In this document: piece after piece, positions 1-9,002 of the stretch
Layout: each line of letters begins with the position of its first letter
Numbering within the stretch: the first letter of the stretch is position 1
Assembly (NCBI GenBank): GCA_021790815.1
Contig: JAJYFT010000005.1
Coordinates: 1 to 57,314 of the forward strand
DNA length: 57,314 nt
Reading direction: 5' to 3'
Origin: Actinomycetes bacterium
GTDB lineage: Bacteria > Actinomycetota > Acidimicrobiia > Acidimicrobiales > JABEUL01
Program-made: the position numbers and the translations under genes
The notes under the pieces: model-generated
The model's input: only the letters and a program-made list of their open reading frames with translations
Database searches by the model: none
Told to the model about the DNA's origin: nothing

Positions 1-1664
1 TCCCTAATGGAGTTTCCCTTCAGCCGTCATCAAGTCCTATATTAAGACAGAGCACTCCTACAGTTTTGTCAGTAAGCAACTTAAAGAAAACTAAAGGAGT
101 TCAGGATAACATTCGAGCTCTAAAAGTTTTAAACGACAAAGGAATCGAGATTAATTACTGGATCATTGGTGATGGCAAAAACAGGCAACATCTAGAAAAC
201 CTGGTTAAAGAACTTGGACTTTGTAATCATGTCAAGTTCTTGGGTATGGTAGAGCGAGACAAGATTACTCACTATTTAGAATCAGCTGATATTTTTTCCC
301 TAGCGTCATTCCCAGAGACTTTTGGGATTGCTCACTTTGAAGCAGCATCAAAGAAAAAACCGATCGTCCTTGCAAAAGATAGCGGACCTGCACAGTTTTT
401 TGTCGATAAAGAGTCCGCGCTTTTCGTAGAGTATGGAGATTTTCAAGCTATTGCACACAGTTGGTACGAAATTTTGCACAATAGATTAACCGCAAAGAGT
501 CTTGGCGAAAACGCTTTTGAAGTTTCACGTCGATTTACATGGGATAACAATGCAAGAGAACTTATCCGTCTTGTCGAAGGTTTGAGACTTGAGAAAGAGT
601 ATGAACAAAGAAAAATATCGGTGGGCTGGTTTTTCGTTCAACGAGAACACTACACGATTGAAGCAGTTAGAGAGATGAGAAATAGATTTGGATTTAACGT
701 TAATCCTTTCTACCAAAATTTTTTTAGTTCAATAAGTCTTTTTAAGTCTATTTTGAAACATGACTTTCAAGTTGTTCTAGTTGAAGGCTGGGCGAATCCG
801 TACTCTGTTGGTTCAATGGCTCTACTGCATTTAACTAAGACTCCTTTTTACGTAGTTGGAGATACATTTGTTCAAGTAGCAAAATTAGGTCGCATTAAAT
901 CATCGATCAAATTCTTGGTTATGAACTACATTGTAAGAAAAGCAGAGGCACTATTTCCAGGGGGAACTCCCCAGTCAAGATACTTTGCCTCTCTTTTCAA
1001 GAAACATTCACCACAAATAACCATAGCTAAAGTATCATCAGATCTCAGTGAGTTCAAAACTCTTCAAGGCAACATTGAGGTGAAGAATACATTTAGATCT
1101 AAACACGGTATTTTACAAGATGATATTTTGGTTTTGTATGTTGGCCGTCTAGAGGTTATTAAAGGTCCGGAAACCTTAATAAAAGCTTTTGAACTTTCAT
1201 CAGTAACCGTTCCTAATCTTAAGTTAATAATTATTGGAGCAGGATCACTTAAGTCAGGCCTCGAGGCAAAGTATGCAAAGAACTTAAAAATTCATTTCTT
1301 GAGCTCTTTATTTGGAAGCGAAGTCGCGCAGGCAATGGTTTCTTCGGATATATTTGTAATACCATCTAAAGTCGACCAATGGGGAATTGTTGTGAACGAA
1401 GCATTAGCCTCACAGCTACCAGTAATTGCATCAGATAAAGTTGGTTCGGTTGAAGACCTCATTGAACCATATAATGCAGGAATTACCTTTAAGTCCGGAG
1501 ACTACGAAGATCTATCTGAAAAAATAACCTTACTGGCACTAGACGAGAAACTACGTTATAAACTGGCATCCAACGGTCCAAAAGCTGTTTCGAACTGGGA
1601 TTTAAAAGATCGAATAAACATTATCGGAAACGAACTTCAAAGGCTACTTTATAAAAATTCTTAA
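1..1664 (+). CDS. Tandem-domain GT4 family glycosyltransferase, 5' truncated
   Basis: The ORF track starts this at a TTG (66), but the frame is open to the window edge from base 3 and begins with PNGV, the typical GT4 inter-domain motif, so the gene continues upstream. The visible first part is the C-terminal half of a GT-B enzyme with FPETFGIAHFEA, the EX7E nucleotide-sugar-binding motif. From about residue 190 of the ORF a second, more complete GT4-like unit follows, with LYVGRLEVIKGPETL and DQWGIVVNEA. It probably transfers sugars from nucleotide donors to a cell-surface glycan in the cytoplasm. It converges on the polysaccharide-type operon at 1676-7344. Two fused GT units are unusual; substrates cannot be told from sequence. 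Confidence 0.85.
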   Translation, partial: PNGVSLQPSSSPILRQSTPTVLSVSNLKKTKGVQDNIRALKVLNDKGIEINYWIIGDGKNRQHLENLVKELGLCNHVKFLGMVERDKITHYLESADIFSLASFPETFGIAHFEAASKKKPIVLAKDSGPAQFFVDKESALFVEYGDFQAIAHSWYEILHNRLTAKSLGENAFEVSRRFTWDNNARELIRLVEGLRLEKEYEQRKISVGWFFVQREHYTIEAVREMRNRFGFNVNPFYQNFFSSISLFKSILKHDFQVVLVEGWANPYSVGSMALLHLTKTPFYVVGDTFVQVAKLGRIKSSIKFLVMNYIVRKAEALFPGGTPQSRYFASLFKKHSPQITIAKVSSDLSEFKTLQGNIEVKNTFRSKHGILQDDILVLYVGRLEVIKGPETLIKAFELSSVTVPNLKLIIIGAGSLKSGLEAKYAKNLKIHFLSSLFGSEVAQAMVSSDIFVIPSKVDQWGIVVNEALASQLPVIASDKVGSVEDLIEPYNAGITFKSGDYEDLSEKITLLALDEKLRYKLASNGPKAVSNWDLKDRINIIGNELQRLLYKNS

Positions 1665-1675
1665 GCAATCGTCTT

Positions 1676-3817
1676 TTATAAAGTTAATAAACTTTGCGCT
1701 GCAATTATAGTCATTATAGAAGATTCATAAACCCATTCTGGAGTTGAACTACCTGATTTTAGAAGCCTCTTAAACTCTAAAAATGCGCCTAGCTGACCTT
1801 TGTCTTGATGTTTAAATACCTCTTTTTTGCCATCAAGTTCAACTGATTTAAAATCATCGACTATTGCAGTCTTCTTCCTACCTAGGATTTCTATTCTCTC
1901 TTTTGGCGTTGATACGTGACCGTCTACCGAATAAGTAATTGTAGCTATCGAACCATCTTCATAGCTAATCATTACAGCTACGTCTTCAGCCAGTATTTTC
2001 GCATCAAAACCTGACCCAAATGCTTTAATATTTCTAGCTTTCTGACCTACAATTGCCGAACAAGTATCTATGAAGTGACAGACTTCACCAAGCAGCCTAC
2101 CTCCTTCTCTCCTGTCCTTATACCAATGAGTATCCGGCACTCGATTCGAAGCCACTCTATAAGTAATCATTAAGGGGCCTCTACTGACCGTCGATCCTAA
2201 ATCGCCTTCAAAATGTCTCTTCACTCTTTCAATTGCGGGTGAAAACCTCCTATTAAAACCGACAAAAAGTAGTGACTCATCACTGTCTTTTATGCTATTT
2301 AAACTTGTATCGTCTAAACAAAGAGGTTTTTCGCACCAAACATTCTTTTTGCTTTGTAGTGCTAATTCAACTATTTTAGAGTGAGAACTATGTGGGGTAG
2401 TTACAAAAATCGTATTTATTTCGCTGGCTCCAATTAACTCTGAATAGCTAGAAAATACTTTCCCACCTTCTCTATTTGCAAGCCTTTGGGCGCTAAGTCC
2501 AGTCTCTGATACAACGCCAACTATCGAGCCAAGACTAGCTTCTTTTATCTTTGGAACAATTACTGAATTTGTGTAAGCGCCAGCTCCGATGAGACCGATT
2601 TTGACATTCTGGACTTTCTTTTTTGCCGACTCAGAAACAGGATATTTGACATCACTTTCAATTTTAACAGAACTCATTTTCGATTGCGAAGCTAAGTTAT
2701 CTTTGCCATAGGTAAATAGCATTCCTAGTACTTTAGGATTCTTGTTTAACTTTTCATAGGCAATTGGAGCATCGTCTATTTTAAACCGATCACTAACTAG
2801 GCCATCAAACGATACTCTCTTTGTCGATAGCAGATCCAATACTGACTCCATGTTGCGACCTTCACTGAACCTTACATAACCTAAAGGATAATCAATGCCG
2901 AACTCTTCGTAATTTCTATCATATCTCCCAGGTCCGTAGGATCTTGCTACTTTTAAGGTCAACTCCTTCATGTAAAGAGGAGTTCGATCCTGCTCTAGTG
3001 CGACATCGCCAACTATTACAATTGAACCTCTGTCTCTCAAAAGTTCAGGAGCCCGTTTTATTGGCCCATTTGACTTCCCACCCGCAGTGATAACTACGAG
3101 ATCTGCCCCTCTGCCTCTAGTGTGGCTAAGTACAGCTTCAGTCGTAGAAGCACCTTCTTCTAATAGTCCGACGCATCCATAACTACTTAATAGGTCAACT
3201 TTGTCTTTATCGATATCGATTCCAACGACATTACAACCTGCTGCAAGCCCTAAACGGGCTGCAATTTGACCTATTAGTCCAAGTCCTATGATTACGAGAT
3301 TAGTTCCTGCCTCAATCCCTCCTAAACGCAGACCATGTAACGATATTGAAGCTATTGTTGAAAACGCCGCATCGGCTGGGCTTACGTTTGAAGGAACCTT
3401 TGCCGTTAACAAACCTGGAACCGCTTGAAACTCAGCATGATTTGCGTAACTTGCACCACCTGTTGCAACGATGTCACCAACTGAGATTCCCTCTACATAC
3501 TCTCCTACTGCTCTCACAAGTCCACAGCCAGAGTAGCCAAGTGGTAAATCGCTATCAAGTCTACTTCGAACTGTTTTTAAAGTATTAATTGGTCCATCAG
3601 ACTTTGCCTTTTCAATGACTTGCCTTACTAAATCCGGTCGAGCCTTTGCTTTTGATATCAAACTTGACTGAGCTAGCTGGGTCACCATTCTTTCGGTTCC
3701 GGGAGATACGACTGTAGCTATAGTCTCAACTAACACTTGACTGGGGGAATTTATCGGGTCAGGCACTTCAACTAACCTTACATTTCCACCAGAAACACCT
3801 TGGACAACTTGTTTCAT
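1676..3817 (-). CDS. Bi-domain oxidoreductase: Zn-type alcohol dehydrogenase fused to Gfo/Idh/MocA
   Basis: Residues 1-370 resemble the medium-chain alcohol dehydrogenase family, with a nucleotide-binding stretch VIIGLGLIGQIAARLG. Residues about 400-713 are a Gfo/Idh/MocA NAD(P)-dependent sugar oxidoreductase, with KIGLIGAGAYTNS and the family EKP motif (CEKPLCLD). This fusion is known next to heparinase II/III-like genes in exopolysaccharide loci, which is the arrangement here. The ATG overlaps the stop of the upstream gene as ATGA, so translation is probably coupled. It probably oxidises or epimerises a sugar nucleotide or sugar acid; the substrate is unknown. Confidence 0.85.
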   Translation of the reverse strand: MKQVVQGVSGGNVRLVEVPDPINSPSQVLVETIATVVSPGTERMVTQLAQSSLISKAKARPDLVRQVIEKAKSDGPINTLKTVRSRLDSDLPLGYSGCGLVRAVGEYVEGISVGDIVATGGASYANHAEFQAVPGLLTAKVPSNVSPADAAFSTIASISLHGLRLGGIEAGTNLVIIGLGLIGQIAARLGLAAGCNVVGIDIDKDKVDLLSSYGCVGLLEEGASTTEAVLSHTRGRGADLVVITAGGKSNGPIKRAPELLRDRGSIVIVGDVALEQDRTPLYMKELTLKVARSYGPGRYDRNYEEFGIDYPLGYVRFSEGRNMESVLDLLSTKRVSFDGLVSDRFKIDDAPIAYEKLNKNPKVLGMLFTYGKDNLASQSKMSSVKIESDVKYPVSESAKKKVQNVKIGLIGAGAYTNSVIVPKIKEASLGSIVGVVSETGLSAQRLANREGGKVFSSYSELIGASEINTIFVTTPHSSHSKIVELALQSKKNVWCEKPLCLDDTSLNSIKDSDESLLFVGFNRRFSPAIERVKRHFEGDLGSTVSRGPLMITYRVASNRVPDTHWYKDRREGGRLLGEVCHFIDTCSAIVGQKARNIKAFGSGFDAKILAEDVAVMISYEDGSIATITYSVDGHVSTPKERIEILGRKKTAIVDDFKSVELDGKKEVFKHQDKGQLGAFLEFKRLLKSGSSTPEWVYESSIMTIIAAQSLLTL

Positions 3818-5847
3818 ATGTTGTTTATCTTCTCCTCTTTAAAGTTATCAATAGTAACTTTAACCTTAATTGGAAGCTCACCGTTGAAAGTCCAACTCAA
3901 TAGTGAACCTTGAACAACCTTTCCAAAGTCTTTTGCTAAGTAGTTTGGAATGTCTATCCCTGAATTAAATCTTACGTCTAACGCTTTATCGCACTCTACA
4001 GTACATCTAAAGGAATACTCACTAAGTACTTTTTTCTTAGCATCTAATGTGTCTGTACTTTCCTTCATGTTAGGCGATGGACTAGTCGAAGACCATCTGG
4101 GACATGGAACTTTTGCATAAAATTCACACTCATAGATTTCTACATTGTTGCTGTTTTTCGGGTTTTTGTCTTCCTTAAGGTTTCTGAGCGCAGCAATGTT
4201 GAACTGTGTGTTTCCCTGCCCTGTGTTTCCCAGCTCTGTGTTTACCGTCTCTGTGTTTACATCTTTGGAGTTATTTGCAACCTTGATCAATGAATCCATA
4301 TGAAAATTTGCATCTACTTTGTGAGTACCACTGCCTTTTATTTGATCAATAACTTCAATCTTATTTGTCAATCTAGACACTATTAATTTCCGTTTGTGTA
4401 CTGGACTTCCCGGTAAATGCATATATCCATCATGACTTGCAACAATTTCAATTAATTGAGACTTATTTGATATCGATAGATCAGTAACATTGGCTTTCCT
4501 CCCAGCTCTAAAAGCTCCCCAGACTTCAGTTGAATTTCTTGAATCTACTTCAACTGTGTTATGTGCTTTTGTTGATCTCTCATACTGTCTAGCTTCCCCA
4601 ATTTCATAAGTCGACGTACTCGTGTCGCAAAAGACATCGAGGTCATTAAAAGAAAAAAGGATGTTAAAAGTGTCAGCATGTACGTGTGCTGGAAGCTCTT
4701 TCGGGCACGGATCTCCAACGTCAAAGAGTACTTTAAGTCCAAGTGTGTTATCAAACACGAGATACCCTGAACTCTTTTTTATTTTCTTGGCATCTCCCTG
4801 AGTTTCAAGCGTCTTATCGGCTCTCATATTTTTGCTTTGCCTTATATTGGAATTAACTAGGCCCTCAACGACTCCATCTTCAACTGGAAATGAGTCATTG
4901 ACCATATATATGCCATTTCTTGTTTGCATCTTGCTGAGCCAATTTGACATATCTTCGATTGTTATATCTAGCCAAGACAGGTCAAATTTACTTGAAGTTT
5001 GAGAATTAAAAGAATTTAGTGCACTTCTTATGTCTATTAAGTCTATTAAGACCTGAATGTGGTATGAAACAGACCTCTCGTAATGAGCACCGTCGTTAAG
5101 TATCTGCTCTTTAACCGTCTTTTTTAAGATTTTAACTTCTTTTTCTAGAACTTTCCCGTTTCCAAAATAGCTGCCTATTACGATTAGAGCTTTTACATTC
5201 TTAATGAGATGATTACCTTCAACATCTCTCTCCATAAATACCTTCAGAAAAGAAAATGACTTAGTGATACTTTCTTCAAGTCGCACTTTAATTGAGTCAT
5301 CCAACTCCCAGCGATTTAAAATATCTGCAAACACTACAGCTCTAAGTGAAACTACATAAGGCGACCAAACTACTTTAGTCAGAAACTCACTATTTTTACA
5401 CCAAGAGTTAAAATACTCAACAAAAATATCATTTCGCTTCATTGTTGAATAAGAGCGCTCAAGATCGTAAACCCATTCAAAATAATTAATATAGAAACGG
5501 TAAAGAAGTGGTTCACTACTACATCTCCAGTTGTCAACGCCATCTACCGTTAAAATCTCCTTCGTGACTCCAACTCCAGAGATGATTCCTTTGTCAAGGT
5601 CACAGTTAGCAATTGAGGTTTTATTGATAGTTATCTCGAATGGAATAAATGATGCAAGGGAATTAGACTTTCTTAATCTTGCGCCGTACTTAAGCGCAAT
5701 ATTAGATGCAAGCGATTTTGGGAGAAAAATGGTGAACTTTCCTAGCCCTCTAAGTAACGCTCTATAAATTAACATCTTTAACTTCATATCAGTAGCCGTT
5801 GTTAAATAGAGTTCAGCACTATGCAGGCGGGATTTAAATGATTTCAT
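3814..5847 (-). CDS. Heparinase II/III-like polysaccharide-active protein
   Basis: The N-terminal ~370 residues look like the helical toroid of heparinase II/III and alginate lyases. The C-terminal part has the family signature: AHVHADTFN, then RSTKAHNTVEVD and WGAFRAG. Such proteins eliminate or modify uronic-acid polysaccharides, or act in capsule biosynthesis when encoded in such loci. No signal peptide is evident, so a biosynthetic cytoplasmic role is plausible. It overlaps both neighbours by 4 bases (ATGA). Around residues 528-548 there is a low-complexity insert made of NTxxx pentapeptides, encoded by a 15-base tandem repeat, inside the presumed beta domain. Confidence 0.8.
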   Translation of the reverse strand: MKSFKSRLHSAELYLTTATDMKLKMLIYRALLRGLGKFTIFLPKSLASNIALKYGARLRKSNSLASFIPFEITINKTSIANCDLDKGIISGVGVTKEILTVDGVDNWRCSSEPLLYRFYINYFEWVYDLERSYSTMKRNDIFVEYFNSWCKNSEFLTKVVWSPYVVSLRAVVFADILNRWELDDSIKVRLEESITKSFSFLKVFMERDVEGNHLIKNVKALIVIGSYFGNGKVLEKEVKILKKTVKEQILNDGAHYERSVSYHIQVLIDLIDIRSALNSFNSQTSSKFDLSWLDITIEDMSNWLSKMQTRNGIYMVNDSFPVEDGVVEGLVNSNIRQSKNMRADKTLETQGDAKKIKKSSGYLVFDNTLGLKVLFDVGDPCPKELPAHVHADTFNILFSFNDLDVFCDTSTSTYEIGEARQYERSTKAHNTVEVDSRNSTEVWGAFRAGRKANVTDLSISNKSQLIEIVASHDGYMHLPGSPVHKRKLIVSRLTNKIEVIDQIKGSGTHKVDANFHMDSLIKVANNSKDVNTETVNTELGNTGQGNTQFNIAALRNLKEDKNPKNSNNVEIYECEFYAKVPCPRWSSTSPSPNMKESTDTLDAKKKVLSEYSFRCTVECDKALDVRFNSGIDIPNYLAKDFGKVVQGSLLSWTFNGELPIKVKVTIDNFKEEKINNI
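4207..4266. repeat. 15-bp tandem repeat inside the heparinase-like gene
   Basis: About four imperfect copies of a 15-base unit beginning CTGTGTTT lie in phase with the reading frame and encode NTETV, NTELG, NTGQG and NTQ on the minus strand. Being a multiple of three, copy-number change would not break the frame. The repeat is visible directly; slippage is inferred. Confidence 0.75.
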
Positions 5848-6752
5848 TTTCTCGCTGATTTAATCGAAATGAACTCTCCTGTGACACCTTGTTGAAAATT
5901 GCGTGGATTATAGTTTAGCTGGTCTCTTGCTTTTTCGATTGACACGTTCTTATCCTCAGTTATCCGCTTAATCTGCTCTCCTTTGATACGAGGCTTTTTC
6001 GATATTTTTTCATAAACATTAAAGATCGGTAAAATTGCTCGTGACGGTACCTCAACTGGAATAAACTTTTTCCCAACACTATTACATACAATCTTAAAAA
6101 GCTCTTTTAAAGAAAGTGCTTCTGGGCCACCTATCTCATAAGACTGCCCAATTGCTTTTTCTCTTCCAAGTGCTTCGACCATTGCACGTGCTAGATCTTC
6201 GACATGAACAGGTTGTTGTAATGCATCTCCTCTGTCAATAGCTGGAAGAACTCCAAATGGAGATTTTAATAAGTACTTTATTAGTCTTTCGATATTTCTA
6301 TCTCCAATATCGCCATAAATCATAGTTGGTCTTATTATTGTCCAATCTAGGTTAGAGATTTTAACTGCTTCCTCAGCTTTCATTCTCACTTCTTTTGACG
6401 CAGTCGGAATTTTAGTGAAAATCGAAGAAGTGGACGTAAACAGAGCTCTTTTTATCCCACTTTCATTAAGAGCTTGAACAACTGGTTCAACATGACCGAA
6501 ACCCATGGACGCTAAATACATAAAAGCAGTTCTTTCTAAATTTGATGCAGAACTTAAAAGCCTACCAATATTTCCTTCGTCTAAACTGCCAGCAACTGCT
6601 ACTGCACCTATGGCTTCCAAGATATTTTTTGCCACACTTGACCGAGCTAAGCCATAAACCTTCTTATCAAGTTCAGTTAGCTTTTTAACAACTCTTTGAC
6701 CGGTAAAACCCGATCCACCAACAATTATTACTTCATCAAAAGTTTCCAACAT
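5844..6752 (-). CDS. Atypical extended SDR / NmrA-like NAD(P)-dependent epimerase
   Basis: The N-terminus has the Rossmann motif GGSGFTG of atypical and extended short-chain dehydrogenases, followed by TIIRPTMIYGD and QQPVHVEDLARA, typical of NAD-dependent epimerase/dehydratase proteins of the NDUFA9-like group. The ORF track starts at 6779, overlapping the phosphatase gene, but the internal ATG at 6752 has AGG six bases upstream and begins right after the preceding stop, so I prefer it (302 aa). Within this operon it probably modifies a sugar nucleotide or lipid-linked sugar; the reaction is not certain. Confidence 0.75.
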   Translation of the reverse strand: MLETFDEVIIVGGSGFTGQRVVKKLTELDKKVYGLARSSVAKNILEAIGAVAVAGSLDEGNIGRLLSSASNLERTAFMYLASMGFGHVEPVVQALNESGIKRALFTSTSSIFTKIPTASKEVRMKAEEAVKISNLDWTIIRPTMIYGDIGDRNIERLIKYLLKSPFGVLPAIDRGDALQQPVHVEDLARAMVEALGREKAIGQSYEIGGPEALSLKELFKIVCNSVGKKFIPVEVPSRAILPIFNVYEKISKKPRIKGEQIKRITEDKNVSIEKARDQLNYNPRNFQQGVTGEFISIKSARK

Positions 6753-6759
6753 AGCTAAC

Positions 6760-7344
6760 CTAATTGACTGGTGGTACATCTCTTAAGAAATTAACAACTT
6801 CAGTGGTAAGGCTATCAAGTTCCGTTGCCACATCGTGGAACGCGTCACCACCTTTATCAAATGGATCAACTACGTCCAGGCGTAAGTCGGCCCCTAGCAG
6901 GTCACTCGTACTCCTCCCATGCCCGACTAGTTTTAGCCAATCCTCAATCGGTTCACTTTCTCTCTTTGGTCCAACAGTGTAAGCCCTCTTGACAAACTCC
7001 TTGATTGTAAAGGAACAGTTGAGTTTATCTTTATTTATTATTGCCACTTCCCTCACATGTTCTTTTGCCATTCCAAGTATCAAATCGAAATTATCCAAAT
7101 CTATCGATTCAACTAAACGGGACACATGTTTCGTGATATCGATCCCGTAGCGTGACATCGCCTCAATCGCTTCACTTGGCGGAGTTCTGCCTTGTGTTAT
7201 CAATCCAGCTGACGATACAGAGTAGTCAAGCTTAAATTTCTTAAACTTAGCTTTTAGGAATCCTTCTGCCATCGGAGATCTACAAATATTTCCTGTGCAA
7301 ACTATTAAGATACTACTTTGATCCATATTAAAACTTACCAACAA
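6760..7344 (-). CDS. Low-molecular-weight protein-tyrosine phosphatase
   Basis: The P-loop CTGNICRS (C16, R22) is the CX5R active site of LMW-PTPs, and the later DPFDKGGDAF supplies the family Asp-Pro general acid. Such Wzb/YwlE-like enzymes dephosphorylate tyrosine kinases controlling capsule export, or protein-arginine phosphate. It heads the minus-strand operon, with a plausible promoter upstream. The start is a TTG with an AAAGG-type SD nearby; an internal ATG at 7326 (MDQSSILIV) is an alternative. Confidence 0.88.
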   Translation of the reverse strand: MLVSFNMDQSSILIVCTGNICRSPMAEGFLKAKFKKFKLDYSVSSAGLITQGRTPPSEAIEAMSRYGIDITKHVSRLVESIDLDNFDLILGMAKEHVREVAIINKDKLNCSFTIKEFVKRAYTVGPKRESEPIEDWLKLVGHGRSTSDLLGADLRLDVVDPFDKGGDAFHDVATELDSLTTEVVNFLRDVPPVN

Positions 7345-7646
7345 GATCCTTTAACCTAGCACTTCTAAGCAACCTACTTGTCACTTACATTATAGGCTAC
7401 AGGATTTTTATCCCAAGGATTATTATCCACTTGAACAGGCTTTTACTGCTTACAATTCATCAATACAACGCTGGTTTATCCAGTCAACACCAGTTCGATA
7501 TTTTTTTAATAGGTTATGCATCGGCTTCTAATTTCGCATGTCAAAGACGGTATTCGTCTCCTATAAAAATTACCTATAGACTAAATAGCAAACCAATTTT
7601 AAACTTATTTTAGACTTATTAGATACGTTGCAAATGCCCGGTATTG
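7345..7646. other. Intergenic region between phosphatase and sortase
   Basis: It holds the promoter noted at 7389-7416 and otherwise AT-rich sequence. The 60-codon plus-strand ORF at 7431 has no coding character. Nothing else is recognised. Confidence 0.5.
7389..7416 (-). promoter_or_regulatory. Putative promoter of the phosphatase/glycan operon
   Basis: On the minus strand TTGGGA and a perfect TATAAT are separated by 16 bases, about 45 bases before the phosphatase start. Matches to sigma70 consensus are 4/6 and 6/6. It is the only good candidate upstream of the four-gene operon. Confidence 0.5.
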
Positions 7647-8615
7647 TTAGAAACTTGCAGGGAGCCCTTTTGCAACCTCTTGAAATAGATAGAACAATAT
7701 ATACCACTCACAAAGTAGTCCAGCCGCAAGTAATAATAGGGCAAATCGGAGCTTGAGTTTTCGAAAACCTAACCTTAACAATGCATAAACAAAAAAGGCA
7801 AGTGCCCCAGGAAGTATTGATCCCTTATAACCACTTCCTGCATTACCCAACACGATTTGGCTTCCAATACCACTATTTCCACTTTTTTGCACAACTTTTT
7901 TAGGGGTAGAAGGGACTCCAGATGTCTTTGTCTCAACAGTTCCGTAATAGTGGGCAGTCACTACCAATCTTGTAGCTGCAGAGTACCGAGGATTGCATGT
8001 TGTGAGTGTTAAAATATCATTTGTTGGAGATGGATTTAACACCCAAATCGAGCTCGGGCTTCTTACGTCAATATTTGTTACCAAATACTCCAATGTTCCA
8101 TTCGGAGTAGAAAGAAATATTTGACTTCCTGCTTGAACATTGTTGAGAGAGTAAAAAGGATGCAGATACGTTGTCCTGTGACCTGCAATCGCGACGTTTC
8201 CGCCGTAGCCAGGGAGGGAAGAGTTTACATAGTGTCCCGGTCCGAGTTTGAGATCGTTTGTATCTGTTCCCTGAACAACTACCATTTGAAGCCCAATGAC
8301 TGGGATAGTAATTGTTGCAAGCGCCGATCCAGAAGGGGGCTGAGTTTTTGGACTTGGTGGGAGGTTGACGGGCTCAACGACAGTTTTTGAAACTTTTGTC
8401 CCAGGGATAAGTGGTGCTGGCATAAGGTTTTTAATCTCAATTTTTAATTTGTCTTGACTCGCTTGAGTAATAGATCCAGTTCCCCAAAGCATGTAGGCTA
8501 AAAACGCTAAAAACGCCAGTGAAAAAAAGATTAGAAACCGACCCACCTCACCAGAAACAATCTGAAAAAGTGATCTATCATTAGTTTTATCTCGAAAATA
8601 CTTTGAAGAGTCCAT
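7647..8615 (-). CDS. Class E-like sortase (cysteine transpeptidase)
   Basis: An N-terminal membrane anchor (about residues 26-44) is followed by a proline-rich linker and a sortase beta-barrel. Catalytic residues are visible: His146 in AGHRTTY, Cys207 in TLTTCNPRYS and Arg216. The TLTTC-N pattern is that of actinobacterial class E sortases, which attach secreted proteins to the cell wall. Unusually, two further hydrophobic segments lie at the C-terminus (about residues 262-316). No clear sortase substrate gene is adjacent; the secreted repeat proteins at 51.7-57.3 kb are possible clients, but their C-termini show no recognised sorting signal. Confidence 0.85.
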   Translation of the reverse strand: MDSSKYFRDKTNDRSLFQIVSGEVGRFLIFFSLAFLAFLAYMLWGTGSITQASQDKLKIEIKNLMPAPLIPGTKVSKTVVEPVNLPPSPKTQPPSGSALATITIPVIGLQMVVVQGTDTNDLKLGPGHYVNSSLPGYGGNVAIAGHRTTYLHPFYSLNNVQAGSQIFLSTPNGTLEYLVTNIDVRSPSSIWVLNPSPTNDILTLTTCNPRYSAATRLVVTAHYYGTVETKTSGVPSTPKKVVQKSGNSGIGSQIVLGNAGSGYKGSILPGALAFFVYALLRLGFRKLKLRFALLLLAAGLLCEWYILFYLFQEVAKGLPASF

Positions 8616-9002
8616 AATATGCGGTTAAGTTTTGGGCCAAATTGATACAGAAATCGTATCGGACTCAATACTAGCCTGAAAAAAACATCACATTGTAATC
8701 GCGTTTTCAACACCACTGTTCACATTGCATGTATCAAAACTTGAGATCAATAATATACAGAATCAATAATTTAAATCAAATTCTACTTGACAAACATACG
8801 TGCTTATCGACTAAATTTAAGTGACTACCAAAATTATTTATGATGGTCTAGCGATGTAGTGACTTTGAGACTTTGTAGAATGCCTCAAATTTAGTTGAAA
8901 TGGAGGCGAATGTCATTCAAATTCAAGCTAGTAACGGTTATGATAAATAGATTCGATTTATACTGCTAATTAAAGTTTAAGAAACAAAAGAAAGAAGTCG
9001 AT
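8616..9002. other. Divergent intergenic region between sortase and binding protein
   Basis: AT-rich spacer between divergent genes. A weak candidate promoter (TTCAAA at 8916, 17 bases, TATGAT at 8939) lies about 60 bases before the binding-protein gene. No gene or strong hairpin was found. Confidence 0.35.

Noticed and set aside
7431-7613. 60-aa ORF in the intergenic region
   Set aside because: No SD, no similarity to known proteins and AT-rich spacer composition.
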